The position numbers were made by a program, and so were the translations under genes. Below, piece after piece: positions 15,998 through 24,008 of a stretch of 64,000 bases of DNA (position 1 is the stretch's first letter; every line of letters begins with the position of its first letter). The notes beneath the pieces are model-generated. The model was not told where the DNA came from. It saw only the letters and a program-made list of their open reading frames with translations, and made no database searches. The stretch covers positions 1 through 64,000 of the forward strand of contig NZ_QBKP01000005.1 in the NCBI RefSeq assembly GCF_003054195.1, read 5' to 3'. The stretch comes from Gemmobacter caeni (GTDB lineage Bacteria > Pseudomonadota > Alphaproteobacteria > Rhodobacterales > Rhodobacteraceae).

Positions 15998-16957
15998 ATG
16001 CTTTACGCCTATGCCCCCGCCGACCGGAAACTGAAGCAATTGCCGCAAGGGACCGACCTTGCGCAGGCGGTCTGGGTGGATCTGTACCGCCCGCTCTCCG
16101 GTCAGGTGGCTTTGGCGCAGGCTCTGGGGGTCGAGGTGCCGACGCTGGCCGATATGGAAGAGATCGAGGTGTCGAACCGACTCTACCGCGAGGGCAGCGT
16201 CGATTATCTGACCGTGGTGCTGCCGGGGTTGAGCGAGACCAAGGCGCCGATGTCCGGCCCGGTCTGTTTCATCCTGCACCCGGAACGGCTGGTGACCGTG
16301 CGCCACCACGCGCCGCGCCCGTTCGAGACCTATCCGGAACGGGCAGACAAAGTGGGGCCGGGCTGCGCCGATCCGCGCCGGGTCTTCCTGTCGCTGATGG
16401 AGGAAATCGTCGGGCGGCTGGCCGACCTGATGGAGGGCTCGGGTCGGGCGCTGGATGCTCTGATGGCGCAGGTATTCGAGGAAGGTGCGAAGGCCAGCGA
16501 TGACGCGCTGCAGGAGGCGCTGCGGCAGGTCGCGCGCGAAAGCGATCTCATCAGCCGGGTGCGACAGTCGCTGCTGACCCTGGAACGTGCGATCAGCTAT
16601 TTCGGGCAGGCGCTGGACGAGGCCGGCGCGGGCCATGGGTTGCGCCCGGTGGTCAAGGGGCTGATGCGCGATATCCGGGCGCTGGAAGTACATGGCGACT
16701 TTCTGACCAGCCGCGTCGCCATGGCCTCTGACGTGACCCTGGGCATGGTGAACCTTGCCCAGAACAAGACGGTGAAGATCGTTTCGGTGGTGGCAGTGAT
16801 CTTCCTGCCGCCCACGGTGATCGCCTCGGCCTATGGGATGAACTTTGCCCATATGCCGGAATTGCAATGGGCATTCGGCTATCCGATGGCGCTGGCGCTG
16901 ATGCTGGCCTCGGCGGTGCTGACCTATCTTTTCTTCAAGTGGAAACGCTGGCTATGA
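15998..16957 (+). CDS. CorA-family metal ion transporter embedded in the phn operon
   Basis: A 319-residue protein with a large soluble N-terminal domain, a long helix region (about 130-255) and two C-terminal membrane helices. The selectivity motif YGMNF sits between them, followed by a basic tail (FFKWKRWL). The family moves Mg2+, Co2+ or Zn2+. It begins 3 bp after the phnK stop and overlaps the phnL ATG by 4 bases, so it is co-transcribed with the C-P lyase genes. A role supplying or releasing divalent metal during phosphonate use is possible but unproven. ZntB-like function is an alternative. Confidence 0.9.
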   Translation: MLYAYAPADRKLKQLPQGTDLAQAVWVDLYRPLSGQVALAQALGVEVPTLADMEEIEVSNRLYREGSVDYLTVVLPGLSETKAPMSGPVCFILHPERLVTVRHHAPRPFETYPERADKVGPGCADPRRVFLSLMEEIVGRLADLMEGSGRALDALMAQVFEEGAKASDDALQEALRQVARESDLISRVRQSLLTLERAISYFGQALDEAGAGHGLRPVVKGLMRDIRALEVHGDFLTSRVAMASDVTLGMVNLAQNKTVKIVSVVAVIFLPPTVIASAYGMNFAHMPELQWAFGYPMALALMLASAVLTYLFFKWKRWL

Positions 16958-17637
16958 TCGAGATTACCAATCTTTCCAAGGCCTTTACCCTGCACAATCA
17001 GGGCAGCGCCGTGATCCCGGTGATGGCGGGGGCGGCGCTGGCCGTCGCGCCGGGCGAATGTGTCGGGCTGACCGGGCAGTCGGGGTCGGGGAAATCCACG
17101 CTGATGCGGATGATCTACGGCAATTACCTGGCCGCAGGGGGTAGCATCCGGGTCGGCGATCTGGATGTCGCTCGCGCCGCCCCGCGCGAGATCATCCGCC
17201 TGCGGCGCGAGGTTCTGGGCTATGTCAGTCAGTTCCTGCGCGTGGTGCCGCGCGTGCCGACGCTGGATGTGGTGGCGGAGCCGCTGCTTCAACTGGGCGT
17301 GCCGGTCGATGCGGCGCGGGCGCGGGCGGCGGATCTGCTGGCGCGGCTGAACATTGCCGAACGGCTCTGGGGTCTCTCGCCCACCACCTTCTCGGGCGGG
17401 GAACAGCAGCGCGTGAACATCGCGCGCGGCTTCGCACATCCCTATCCCGCGCTTTTGCTGGACGAGCCGACGGCCAGTCTGGATGCCGCCAACCGCGAGG
17501 TTGTGCTGGGGCTGATCGAGGAAGCCAAGGCGCGCGGCGCGGCCATCGTGGGGATCTTCCATGACGAGGGCGCGCGGGATCGCGTGTGTGACCGGCTGGT
17601 CGATGTGACCGGCTTCACCCCGCGTCTGGCGGCCTGA
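16954..17637 (+). CDS. phnL: C-P lyase ABC-type ATPase PhnL
   Basis: A 227-residue ABC ATPase required with PhnGHI for the nucleosidase step. Walker A is GQSGSGKST, the Q-loop region is [12 protein letters not shown], the signature is [14 protein letters not shown], and Walker B is [12 protein letters not shown]. The final [17 protein letters not shown] is typical of PhnL, with His in the switch. The start overlaps corA (ATGA); one base separates its stop from the phnN ATG. Confidence 0.97.
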   Translation: MIEITNLSKAFTLHNQGSAVIPVMAGAALAVAPGECVGLTGQSGSGKSTLMRMIYGNYLAAGGSIRVGDLDVARAAPREIIRLRREVLGYVSQFLRVVPRVPTLDVVAEPLLQLGVPVDAARARAADLLARLNIAERLWGLSPTTFSGGEQQRVNIARGFAHPYPALLLDEPTASLDAANREVVLGLIEEAKARGAAIVGIFHDEGARDRVCDRLVDVTGFTPRLAA

Positions 17638-17638
17638 T

Positions 17639-18163
17639 ATGCTGATCGCGGTGGTCGGGCCTTCCGGGGCCGGGAAGGATACGCTGATCGCCGGTGCGGT
17701 GGCAGCGCGGCCAGGTCTGCGACTGGTGCGGCGGGTGATCACCCGACCGACCGAGGCCGGAGGCGAGGATTTCGAAGGGGTCAACCCCGAGGATTTCGCC
17801 GCACGCAAGGCCGCCGGGGACTTCGCGCTGGACTGGCAGGCGCATGGGCTGAGCTATGGCATCCCGCAAGCGCAGCTCGCTGCGCCAGGGGTGGTGATCT
17901 TCAACGGCTCGCGCCTGGCCCTGCCGCAGGCGCAGGCGCGGTTTCCCGGTCTGCGCGTGATCCTTGTCACCGCGCCGGATGCGGTGCTGGCGCAGCGGCT
18001 GGCCGCGCGGGGGCGCGAGCCCGAGGCCGATATCCGCGCCCGGCTGGCCCGTGCGGCCTTCACCCTGCCCGAAGGCATTCAGGCCACCGAGGTGCGCAAT
18101 GACGGCAGTCTGTCCGAGGGCATAGCGCGGTTTCTGGCGGCGCTTCAGCCGGTCAGGGCGTAG
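17639..18163 (+). CDS. phnN: Ribose 1,5-bisphosphate phosphokinase
   Basis: This 174-residue guanylate-kinase-like enzyme phosphorylates ribose 1,5-bisphosphate to PRPP, returning the C-P lyase ribose product to metabolism. The P-loop is GPSGAGKDT (residues about 7-15), followed by LRLVRRVITRPTEAGGEDFEGV as in GMP-kinase-type folds. It is the last gene of the plus-strand operon and overlaps by 19 bp, tail to tail, with the DUF1045 gene. Confidence 0.95.
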   Translation: MLIAVVGPSGAGKDTLIAGAVAARPGLRLVRRVITRPTEAGGEDFEGVNPEDFAARKAAGDFALDWQAHGLSYGIPQAQLAAPGVVIFNGSRLALPQAQARFPGLRVILVTAPDAVLAQRLAARGREPEADIRARLARAAFTLPEGIQATEVRNDGSLSEGIARFLAALQPVRA

Positions 18164-18834
18164 CGATGCAGAAAATGGAAACGCCCCGCGCCATCCTCTC
18201 CGAACAGGCACAGATCCTCGATGGCGAAAGGTTGCGGCAGGACCGGGGCAAAATGCGGCTCCAGCACGTTGCGAGCCGCTGCGGCGTCCGGCGCACTCAG
18301 GCTGCTGGTCAGCGTCAGGTGGAAGCGGAATTCCTCCATCACGAAGGGATAGCCCCAGCGGTCCAGCAGGGCGCGCTGTCGCGAGCTGAGCCGTTCAGGG
18401 CGGCGGCGGGCGATTTCGGCCTCGTTCAGCGGCGCGCGCAGAGCATCGGTGCCTTCGACCACCGCCGCGCCAAGCGCCTGAAGCGCGGCCTCACCGCCTT
18501 CGGGGATCAGCGCCAGAAATCCGTGCAGATTGACCAGCCGCAGGTGGTCACAGACGGCGGGCTTCAGACGGCTGGCGAGTTCGGCAACCCCCGCCGCAAC
18601 CTCATCCTGCCCCAGCCCGTCTGCCGGGCGGAAGGGCGCGCGGATCGTGCCGTGAAAGCCGTATTTACGCGGCTCTGCCGTCAGATCGGCAACAGCGGCA
18701 GGGAGACCCGGCAATTGTGGCTGTGGCCGGGGCTCGGCCGCGACCGGGTCCCAGCCCAACCATTCCGCCGCCCGCGCGGCAAAGGCGCCGGGGCGCGGCG
18801 CGTAATAGACAGCATAGCGTTTCATCTTTTCCAT
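18145..18834 (-). CDS. 2H phosphoesterase-like phosphonate metabolism protein (DUF1045)
   Basis: A 229-residue protein with the two HxT motifs of the 2H phosphoesterase superfamily, KYGFHGTIRAPF (about residues 57-68) and FRFHLTLTSS (about 166-175). DUF1045 proteins are found with C-P lyase genes. 2H enzymes open cyclic phosphates, and no phnP (the beta-lactamase-fold cyclic phosphodiesterase) is visible here, so this protein may do the PhnP step on 5-phosphoribosyl 1,2-cyclic phosphate. That is inference. It is divergent from phnM and its 3' end overlaps phnN. Confidence 0.88.
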   Translation of the reverse strand: MEKMKRYAVYYAPRPGAFAARAAEWLGWDPVAAEPRPQPQLPGLPAAVADLTAEPRKYGFHGTIRAPFRPADGLGQDEVAAGVAELASRLKPAVCDHLRLVNLHGFLALIPEGGEAALQALGAAVVEGTDALRAPLNEAEIARRRPERLSSRQRALLDRWGYPFVMEEFRFHLTLTSSLSAPDAAAARNVLEPHFAPVLPQPFAIEDLCLFGEDGAGRFHFLHRYALTG

Positions 18835-18855
18835 GGCGGCTGGCCTACCCTGCGA

Positions 18856-18873
18856 CTGTCACAAAGGCGTGAC
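18856..18873 (+). promoter_or_regulatory. Possible Pho box upstream of phnM
   Basis: CTGTCACAAAGGCGTGAC: a perfect first half-site (CTGTCAC) and, after 4 bp, a weaker second (4 of 7). It is 57 bp upstream of the phnM ATG and 22 bp upstream of the divergent DUF1045 start. Confidence 0.4.
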
Positions 18874-18929
18874 GGTTTCGTGCCATTGCAGCCGCCTGCG
18901 CCCGGAACCGCAAGACAGGACTTTCTGAA

Positions 18930-20072
18930 ATGACCGATACGATCCTTGCCAATGCCACCCTTGTTCTGCCGGGAGAAACCCTGCGCGGCCAGGTGCGGCT
19001 GTCTGACGGGCGGATTACTGACATCGCCGAAGGGGCCGCCGTGCCTGCCGGTGCCATCGACTGCGCGGGTGATCTGGTGATGCCCGGCCTGATCGAGTTG
19101 CATACCGACAATCTGGAACGCCATATCGAGCCGCGCCCGCGTGTCGGCTGGCCGCATCAGGCCGCCATTATCGCCCATGACGCCGAGCTTGCCAGCGTCG
19201 GTATCACCACAGTTTTCGACGCGCTGCGCGTCGGGTCTGTCGTGTCGAACAAGAAGGCCAATTACGGCGAATATGCCCGTGCACTGGCCGATGAAATTCT
19301 GGACCTGAGGGCGCAGGGCGCGCTGCGGATCAGCCATTTCCTGCATCTGCGCGCCGAGGTCTGTTCGGAAACGCTGGTGGCTGAACTGGCGAAGTTCGGT
19401 GCCGAAGATCGCATCGGCATCGTCAGCCTGATGGACCATACACCCGGCGAGCGGCAGTTCCGCGATGTGACCAAGCTGAAGGACTACCTTTGCGGCAAGC
19501 ATGGCCTCAGCGAGGCAGAGTTTCACAAGCACGTCGCCGACCAGCGCGCCCTGCGCGATCAGGTGGGCGCGGTGCACGAGGCGGCTGTCGTCTCCGAGGC
19601 GCGGCGCTTTGGTGCGGTGCTGGCCAGCCATGACGACACGACCGCGCCGCAGGTTGCGGTTTCGGCGGGGCATGGGGTGCATTTCGCCGAATTTCCCACC
19701 ACGACCGAGGCCGCGCAGGCCTGCCATGACCATGGCATCCGCGTGATGATGGGGGCACCGAACCTCATTCGCGGTGGCAGCCATTCCGGCAATGTCGCGG
19801 CGCAGGATCTGGCGCAGGCCGATCTGCTCGATATCGTGTCGTCGGATTATGTGCCCTCGTCGCTGTTGTCGGCGGCGCTGATGCTGGGCGATGTCTGGGG
19901 CGATACCGCGCGCGGCATCGCCACCGTGACCGCCGCCCCGGCCGAGGCGACCGGGCTGGAAGATCGCGGCCATCTGGTGCCCGGCGGTCGTGCCGATGTC
20001 ATCCGCGTCACGCGGATCGGGCAGGCAGGGGCGGTGCGGGGCGTCTGGGTGCAGGGCCGCCGCGTCGCCTGA
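18930..20072 (+). CDS. phnM: Ribose 1-methylphosphonate 5-triphosphate diphosphatase PhnM
   Basis: A 380-residue amidohydrolase-fold enzyme that removes pyrophosphate from ribose-1-phosphonate 5-triphosphate before PhnJ acts. Visible boxes are DLVMPGLIELHTDNLERH (metal ligands), ASHDDTT, EFPTTTEAA and SSDYVPSSLL, followed by PGGRADVI near the C-terminus. It is separated from phnN by the opposing DUF1045 gene and has its own 95-bp upstream region, so a separate promoter is likely. plcP follows after 112 bp. Confidence 0.97.
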   Translation: MTDTILANATLVLPGETLRGQVRLSDGRITDIAEGAAVPAGAIDCAGDLVMPGLIELHTDNLERHIEPRPRVGWPHQAAIIAHDAELASVGITTVFDALRVGSVVSNKKANYGEYARALADEILDLRAQGALRISHFLHLRAEVCSETLVAELAKFGAEDRIGIVSLMDHTPGERQFRDVTKLKDYLCGKHGLSEAEFHKHVADQRALRDQVGAVHEAAVVSEARRFGAVLASHDDTTAPQVAVSAGHGVHFAEFPTTTEAAQACHDHGIRVMMGAPNLIRGGSHSGNVAAQDLAQADLLDIVSSDYVPSSLLSAALMLGDVWGDTARGIATVTAAPAEATGLEDRGHLVPGGRADVIRVTRIGQAGAVRGVWVQGRRVA

Positions 20073-20144
20073 GCGCAGGTTTCGCTGCACCGCCGCAATC
20101 GTCGTGAAACTACAAGCGAAACGTCATCAAATCGTGGCCTTCCG

Positions 20145-20162
20145 CGCTCATGGTCCGCTCAC
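20145..20162 (+). promoter_or_regulatory. Weak Pho-box-like direct repeat upstream of plcP
   Basis: CGCTCATGGTCCGCTCAC: two 7-mers with 11-bp periodicity, about 10 of 14 positions matching CTGTCAT/C. It ends 22 bp before the GTG start. Confidence 0.3.
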
Positions 20163-20184
20163 GACCCCGTGACGGAGCCTTGCC

Positions 20185-20997
20185 GTGACCCAGCCGGACC
20201 GCCGACCCGCCGCCGCTTGCCCGTATCGGACGCTGTTTCTGTCCGACCTGCATCTGGGCGCGCTTGGCGCGCGGCCGGATCTGGTGCTGGCTTTCCTTCA
20301 GGCGCACCGGGCCGAGACCTATGTGCTGGTGGGCGACATCCTCGACCTCTGGCACCCGCTGCTGCCTCACTGGAGCGCGGCCGATCAGGCGGTGATCGAC
20401 CATCTGGTCGCGCGCAAGGCCGAGGGCGCGCGCATCCTTTACCTGCGCGGCAACCACGATCCCTTCCCCGACCGCGCGCCGCAGCATTGCCGCGTTCCGG
20501 CCGAGGCGCAGGAAGCGCTGATCTATACCACCGCCGACGGGCGTCGCTATCTTGTGCTGCACGGCGATGCCTGCGACGGGCGGCTGTTCCGTGCCCATAT
20601 CTTCACCCGGCTGGGCAGCCGGATCGACCATGGCCTGCGCCGGTTCGAACGCCTGCTGACCCGCCGCCGCCCCGATACCCCGCCCGAAGCGCGCAGCGCG
20701 GTGGACATGCTGCTGACCTCGGTCAATGCGCTGCTGTATCTGGGCCGCGCGCACGAGCGGAAGGTGCTGCGCCTCGCACGCCGCAAACAGGTTGACGGCG
20801 TGATCTGCGGGCATTTCCACATTGCCGGGCTGCATGACGATTTCGGCCTGACCTATGCCAATTGCGGCGACTGGATCGACAGCCTGACCGCGCTGGCCGA
20901 AACCGCCGACGGCAGCCTGCGCCTGCTGGATGCGCGCAAGGCACCCGCGCTGCTGCCGGGTCGCGCCGCCGCTGAACCCGAATTTGCAGGTGCCTGA
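20185..20997 (+). CDS. plcP: PlcP-like metallophosphoesterase (phospholipase C of lipid remodelling)
   Basis: A 270-residue calcineurin-fold enzyme with the motifs LFLSDLHLG (18-26), VGDILDLW, LRGNHDPF, VLHGDACDG and CGHFHIAG. It resembles LpxH-type hydrolases, but in alphaproteobacteria proteins of this length next to a GT21-type glycosyltransferase are PlcP. PlcP releases diacylglycerol from phospholipids during phosphate starvation and frees phosphate. The phosphonate context and the overlapping agt-like gene support that reading; LpxH-like activity remains an alternative. GTG at 20185 is the likely start. Four-base coupling (TGATGA) links it to the next gene. Confidence 0.8.
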   Translation: MTQPDRRPAAACPYRTLFLSDLHLGALGARPDLVLAFLQAHRAETYVLVGDILDLWHPLLPHWSAADQAVIDHLVARKAEGARILYLRGNHDPFPDRAPQHCRVPAEAQEALIYTTADGRRYLVLHGDACDGRLFRAHIFTRLGSRIDHGLRRFERLLTRRRPDTPPEARSAVDMLLTSVNALLYLGRAHERKVLRLARRKQVDGVICGHFHIAGLHDDFGLTYANCGDWIDSLTALAETADGSLRLLDARKAPALLPGRAAAEPEFAGA

Positions 20998-22130
20998 TGA
21001 TCGCCTTTCTGCTTGCCCTTGCCGCTGCCGGATTTCTGGTGGCGCATTATGCCTCGGTCTTGCTGTTCCTCGGGCGGCTGAGGGCTGACCGCCCGGCTGC
21101 CCCCGGACTGATCGGCACACCGCGCGTGACCCTGCTGCGCCCGGTCTGCGGGCTGGACCCGTTCGATGCCGAGACGCTGCGCAGTTCCTTCGTGCAGGAT
21201 TACCCCGATTACGACGTGATCTTCTGCGCCGCATCGCCCGACGATCCGGTTCTGCCGCTGATCCGCCACCTGATCGCGGAGCATCCGCAGGTGTCGGCCC
21301 GTCTGCTGGTGGGCGAGGCGCGGGTGACGCGCAACCCGAAGATCAACAATGTATGGAAAGGCTGGTATTCCGCTACGGCGGAATGGGTCTGCATGACCGA
21401 TGCGAACCTGTTGCTGCCGCCCGACTATCTGGCGCGCGTGGTGGCAAGCTGGGGTCCGGCAACGGGGCTGGTGTCCTCCCCCGCCGTGGGTATTCGTCCG
21501 CAGGGGCTGGCGGGGCGGCTGGAATGCGCTTTCCTGAACGGCAATCAGGCGCGGTTGCAATTCGCCGCTGACAGCCTCGGAAAGGGCTATGCCCAGGGTA
21601 AGACCCTGTTCTTCAACAAACCGCTGATCGAGCGTTTCGGCGGACTGGCCGTGCTGGGCCGGGAACTCGCCGAGGATGCGGCGGCGACCCGTCTGATCCG
21701 CGAACTGGGCCTGCGGATTCGCCTGACGCCCCTGCCCTTCGCACAGCCGGTGGGGCGGCGCGGCCTTGCGCAGGTCTGGAACCGGCAACTGCGGTGGAGC
21801 CGCATCCGTCGCGACGGATTTCCCCGGCTGTTCGGGGCGGAACCGGCGAATGGCGCCGTGCTGCCTGCGCTGCTGTGCCTCGGCGCGCTGGCGGGTGCCG
21901 GACTGCCGCCTGCGCTGGCATTGGCCTACCTTGGCCTGTGGTATGCGGCAGAGGCGCGACTGATGCGGCGCGCGGGCTGGCCCTCGGGCTGGCAGGACAT
22001 CGCGGTGTTGCCGCTGCGCGACCTGATGATACCGGCAATCTGGGGCGCCACCTTCCTGCGCCGTGGCTTCGACTGGCGCGGCAATACCATGGGCTCCGTG
22101 CCCGCCCCGGCGCTGCACCCGGCCGAGTGA
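20997..22130 (+). CDS. Agt-like glycosyltransferase (GT21, ceramide-glucosyltransferase type)
   Basis: A 377-residue membrane glycosyltransferase: one N-terminal helix (2-25), a GT-A domain with VTLLRPVCGLDPF, VCMTDANLLLP (metal-binding D-x-N variant) and the RQLRWSRIRR acceptor motif, then C-terminal helices. GT21 enzymes glycosylate ceramide or diacylglycerol. Agt of Agrobacterium makes glycosyl- and glucuronosyl-diacylglycerol in phosphate-poor cells, and its gene is paired with plcP. Here it starts inside the plcP stop, so the likely product is a phosphorus-free glycolipid made from PlcP-released diacylglycerol. A hopanoid role (HpnI) is less likely in this context. Confidence 0.8.
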   Translation: MIAFLLALAAAGFLVAHYASVLLFLGRLRADRPAAPGLIGTPRVTLLRPVCGLDPFDAETLRSSFVQDYPDYDVIFCAASPDDPVLPLIRHLIAEHPQVSARLLVGEARVTRNPKINNVWKGWYSATAEWVCMTDANLLLPPDYLARVVASWGPATGLVSSPAVGIRPQGLAGRLECAFLNGNQARLQFAADSLGKGYAQGKTLFFNKPLIERFGGLAVLGRELAEDAAATRLIRELGLRIRLTPLPFAQPVGRRGLAQVWNRQLRWSRIRRDGFPRLFGAEPANGAVLPALLCLGALAGAGLPPALALAYLGLWYAAEARLMRRAGWPSGWQDIAVLPLRDLMIPAIWGATFLRRGFDWRGNTMGSVPAPALHPAE

Positions 22131-22140
22131 CCCGCCCCCG

Positions 22141-22716
22141 ATGATGCCCCAACCCGATCTGGTCGCCTTGATTCAGCATCATGGCTTGCTGGTGCTGGCC
22201 CCTCTGGCCCTGATCGAAGGGCCGGTGGTCACGGTCATCGCGGCCTATCTGGCCCGTCTGGGGCTGATGGACCTGCCTGCCGTGGTGATCTGCGTCATCG
22301 TGGCCGATGTGGCTGGCGACGCGCTGTTCTACGCGCTGGGACGCCACGGGCGCCGCCTGGTACGGCAACGCTGGCTCGACCGGATCGGACTGACCCGGCC
22401 ACGCCTTGCCCGGCTGGTGCGGGCCTTCCGGGCGCAGGGCACGCGGTTGCTGGTGGTGGGCAAGCTGACCCATTCGGCAGGCGCGGCGGTGCTGACGGCG
22501 GCGGGCATCGCAAGAATGGATTTCGGGAAGTTCCTGATGGTCAACCTGCTGGCCTCGATCCCGAAAAGCCTGCTGTTCGTCGGGCTGGGCTGGATTTTCG
22601 GCTCTGCCTGGCAACGGATCGACGACTGGATCTTCCACGGTGCGCTGGTGCTGACGGCTGTGGTTCTTCTGGCCTCGGGCCTGTGGTTCCTGCGCAAAAG
22701 AAGGATCGGGCAATGA
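22141..22716 (+). CDS. DedA family (VTT-domain) membrane protein
   Basis: A 191-residue protein with about five hydrophobic segments and the family layout: LVLAPLALIEGPVVTVIAAYLARLG, then a D-x-x-x-Y type segment ADVAGDALFYALGRHGRR and VGKLTHSAGAAVLTAAG. DedA proteins are linked to lipid flipping and envelope homeostasis. It begins 10 bp after the glycosyltransferase and overlaps the next gene by 4 bases. The context suggests a role in moving or recycling lipid intermediates during membrane remodelling. Confidence 0.85.
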   Translation: MMPQPDLVALIQHHGLLVLAPLALIEGPVVTVIAAYLARLGLMDLPAVVICVIVADVAGDALFYALGRHGRRLVRQRWLDRIGLTRPRLARLVRAFRAQGTRLLVVGKLTHSAGAAVLTAAGIARMDFGKFLMVNLLASIPKSLLFVGLGWIFGSAWQRIDDWIFHGALVLTAVVLLASGLWFLRKRRIGQ

Positions 22717-23390
22717 GCAGCAAGGTCACCTGTCTGGTTCCCGCCCATGACGAGGCCGCGCGGATCGGCGCCGTTCTGTCCGTGCTGGTCGGTCATCCGC
22801 AGATCGACCGGGTTCTGGTCATCGATGACGGGTCACGCGACGGCACCGCCGGAGTCGCGCAGCAGGCCGGGGCCGAGGTGCTGCGCCTTGTGCCGAACCG
22901 GGGCAAGACACGGGCGCTGGCGCAGGGTATCGCCGCCAGCGACGGCGACTGGCTGCTGCTGATCGACGCAGATCTGACCGGGCTGACGGCGGCGGATATC
23001 ACGCGGCTGGTCTGGCCGGTTCTGGAGGGCCGTGCCGATGTCAGCCTGTCGCTGCGCGGCAATGCACCCCGGCTGTGGCACTGGCTGGGGGTGGACTACA
23101 TCTCGGGCGAAAGAATGCTGCCGCGGGCCCTGATCGCGCCGCATCTGGCAGCACTGGACAGCCTGCCGAAGTTCGGCTTCGAGGTGTTCCTGAACCGGCT
23201 GATGCTGAAACGCGGCATGCGCCCGGCAATCGTGCGCTGGCCCGGTGTCGCAAGCCCCGCCAAAGCCGCCAAACGCGGGCTGTGGCGTGGCATAGCCTCG
23301 GACGTGCTGATGATCGTCGACATTCTGCGCGCCACTGGCCCGCTGACGGTGCTGAGCCAGATCGCCAGCCTGACGCGGCAGGTGCGCTAG
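22713..23390 (+). CDS. Family 2 glycosyltransferase
   Basis: A 225-residue soluble or peripheral GT-A enzyme. It opens KVTCLVPAHDEAARIGAVL and carries VLVIDDGSRDGT and LLLIDADLTG (the DxD). The C-terminal GFEVFLNRLMLKRG suits acceptor binding; there are no clear transmembrane helices. It overlaps the dedA gene (ATGA) and closes the plcP-glycosyltransferase-dedA run, so it may add a second sugar to a glycolipid. Its stop overlaps that of the opposing transferase gene by 4 bp. Confidence 0.85.
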   Translation: MSSKVTCLVPAHDEAARIGAVLSVLVGHPQIDRVLVIDDGSRDGTAGVAQQAGAEVLRLVPNRGKTRALAQGIAASDGDWLLLIDADLTGLTAADITRLVWPVLEGRADVSLSLRGNAPRLWHWLGVDYISGERMLPRALIAPHLAALDSLPKFGFEVFLNRLMLKRGMRPAIVRWPGVASPAKAAKRGLWRGIASDVLMIVDILRATGPLTVLSQIASLTRQVR

Positions 23391-24004
23391 CCGCCGTATT
23401 TCTCAAGGAAAGCCTCGGCAGGCAGGCTGCGGAAATCAGGCAAGGCCTGACGCAGCGTCGCGTGATCCCAGTCCCACCAGCCCAGCGTCAGCAGGCGGTC
23501 AGCCACCTGCGGCGTGAACCGCGCACGCAGCGGCACGGCGGGGCAGCCTGCCACGATCATGAAGGGTGCCACATCGCGCGTGACCACCGCACCAGAGGCG
23601 ACGATGGCACCGGCGCCGATGGTCACCTCGGGCTTGATGATCGCACCATGGCCGATCCAGCAATCAGGCCCCAGCGTGCTGCGCCGGGCCGCGCGGACGG
23701 CAAAGAAGGCCGGATCATCCACGGCATCCTCCCAATAGTAAGAGGAGCGATACAGGAAATGATGCTGCGCGGCATGGGTGAACGGGTGATCCGTCGGCCC
23801 GATCCTTGTCATCGCGGCGATGTTCGAAAATTTGCCGACGCTCGTATTGGCGATGTCGGCCATGCGGTCGCAATAGGCATAATCCCCAAAGTCGGAGTTC
23901 AGCACCCGGCTGCCCTCGCCCACCTCGCAATAAGCGCCGAAGGTGGAATTGACCATCTGGCAGCCCGGATGAACGAAGGCTTCGGTGGCGGAGAGTTTCG
24001 GCAC
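23387..24004 (-). CDS. Phosphonate-associated hexapeptide-repeat acetyltransferase
   Basis: A 205-residue left-handed beta-helix transferase with repeated hexapeptides (FGAYCEVGEGSRV, WIGHGAIIKPEVTIGAGAIVASGAVV) and the His of TDHPFTHAAQHHF. Members of this group, close to chloramphenicol/virginiamycin acetyltransferases, recur in phosphonate gene clusters. N-acetylation of aminoalkyl-phosphonates (a PhnO-like job) is the usual proposal. It is the last gene of the minus-strand phnCDEE run, starting 4 bp after phnE2. Confidence 0.88.
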   Translation of the reverse strand: MPKLSATEAFVHPGCQMVNSTFGAYCEVGEGSRVLNSDFGDYAYCDRMADIANTSVGKFSNIAAMTRIGPTDHPFTHAAQHHFLYRSSYYWEDAVDDPAFFAVRAARRSTLGPDCWIGHGAIIKPEVTIGAGAIVASGAVVTRDVAPFMIVAGCPAVPLRARFTPQVADRLLTLGWWDWDHATLRQALPDFRSLPAEAFLEKYGG

Positions 24005-24008
24005 GGGT

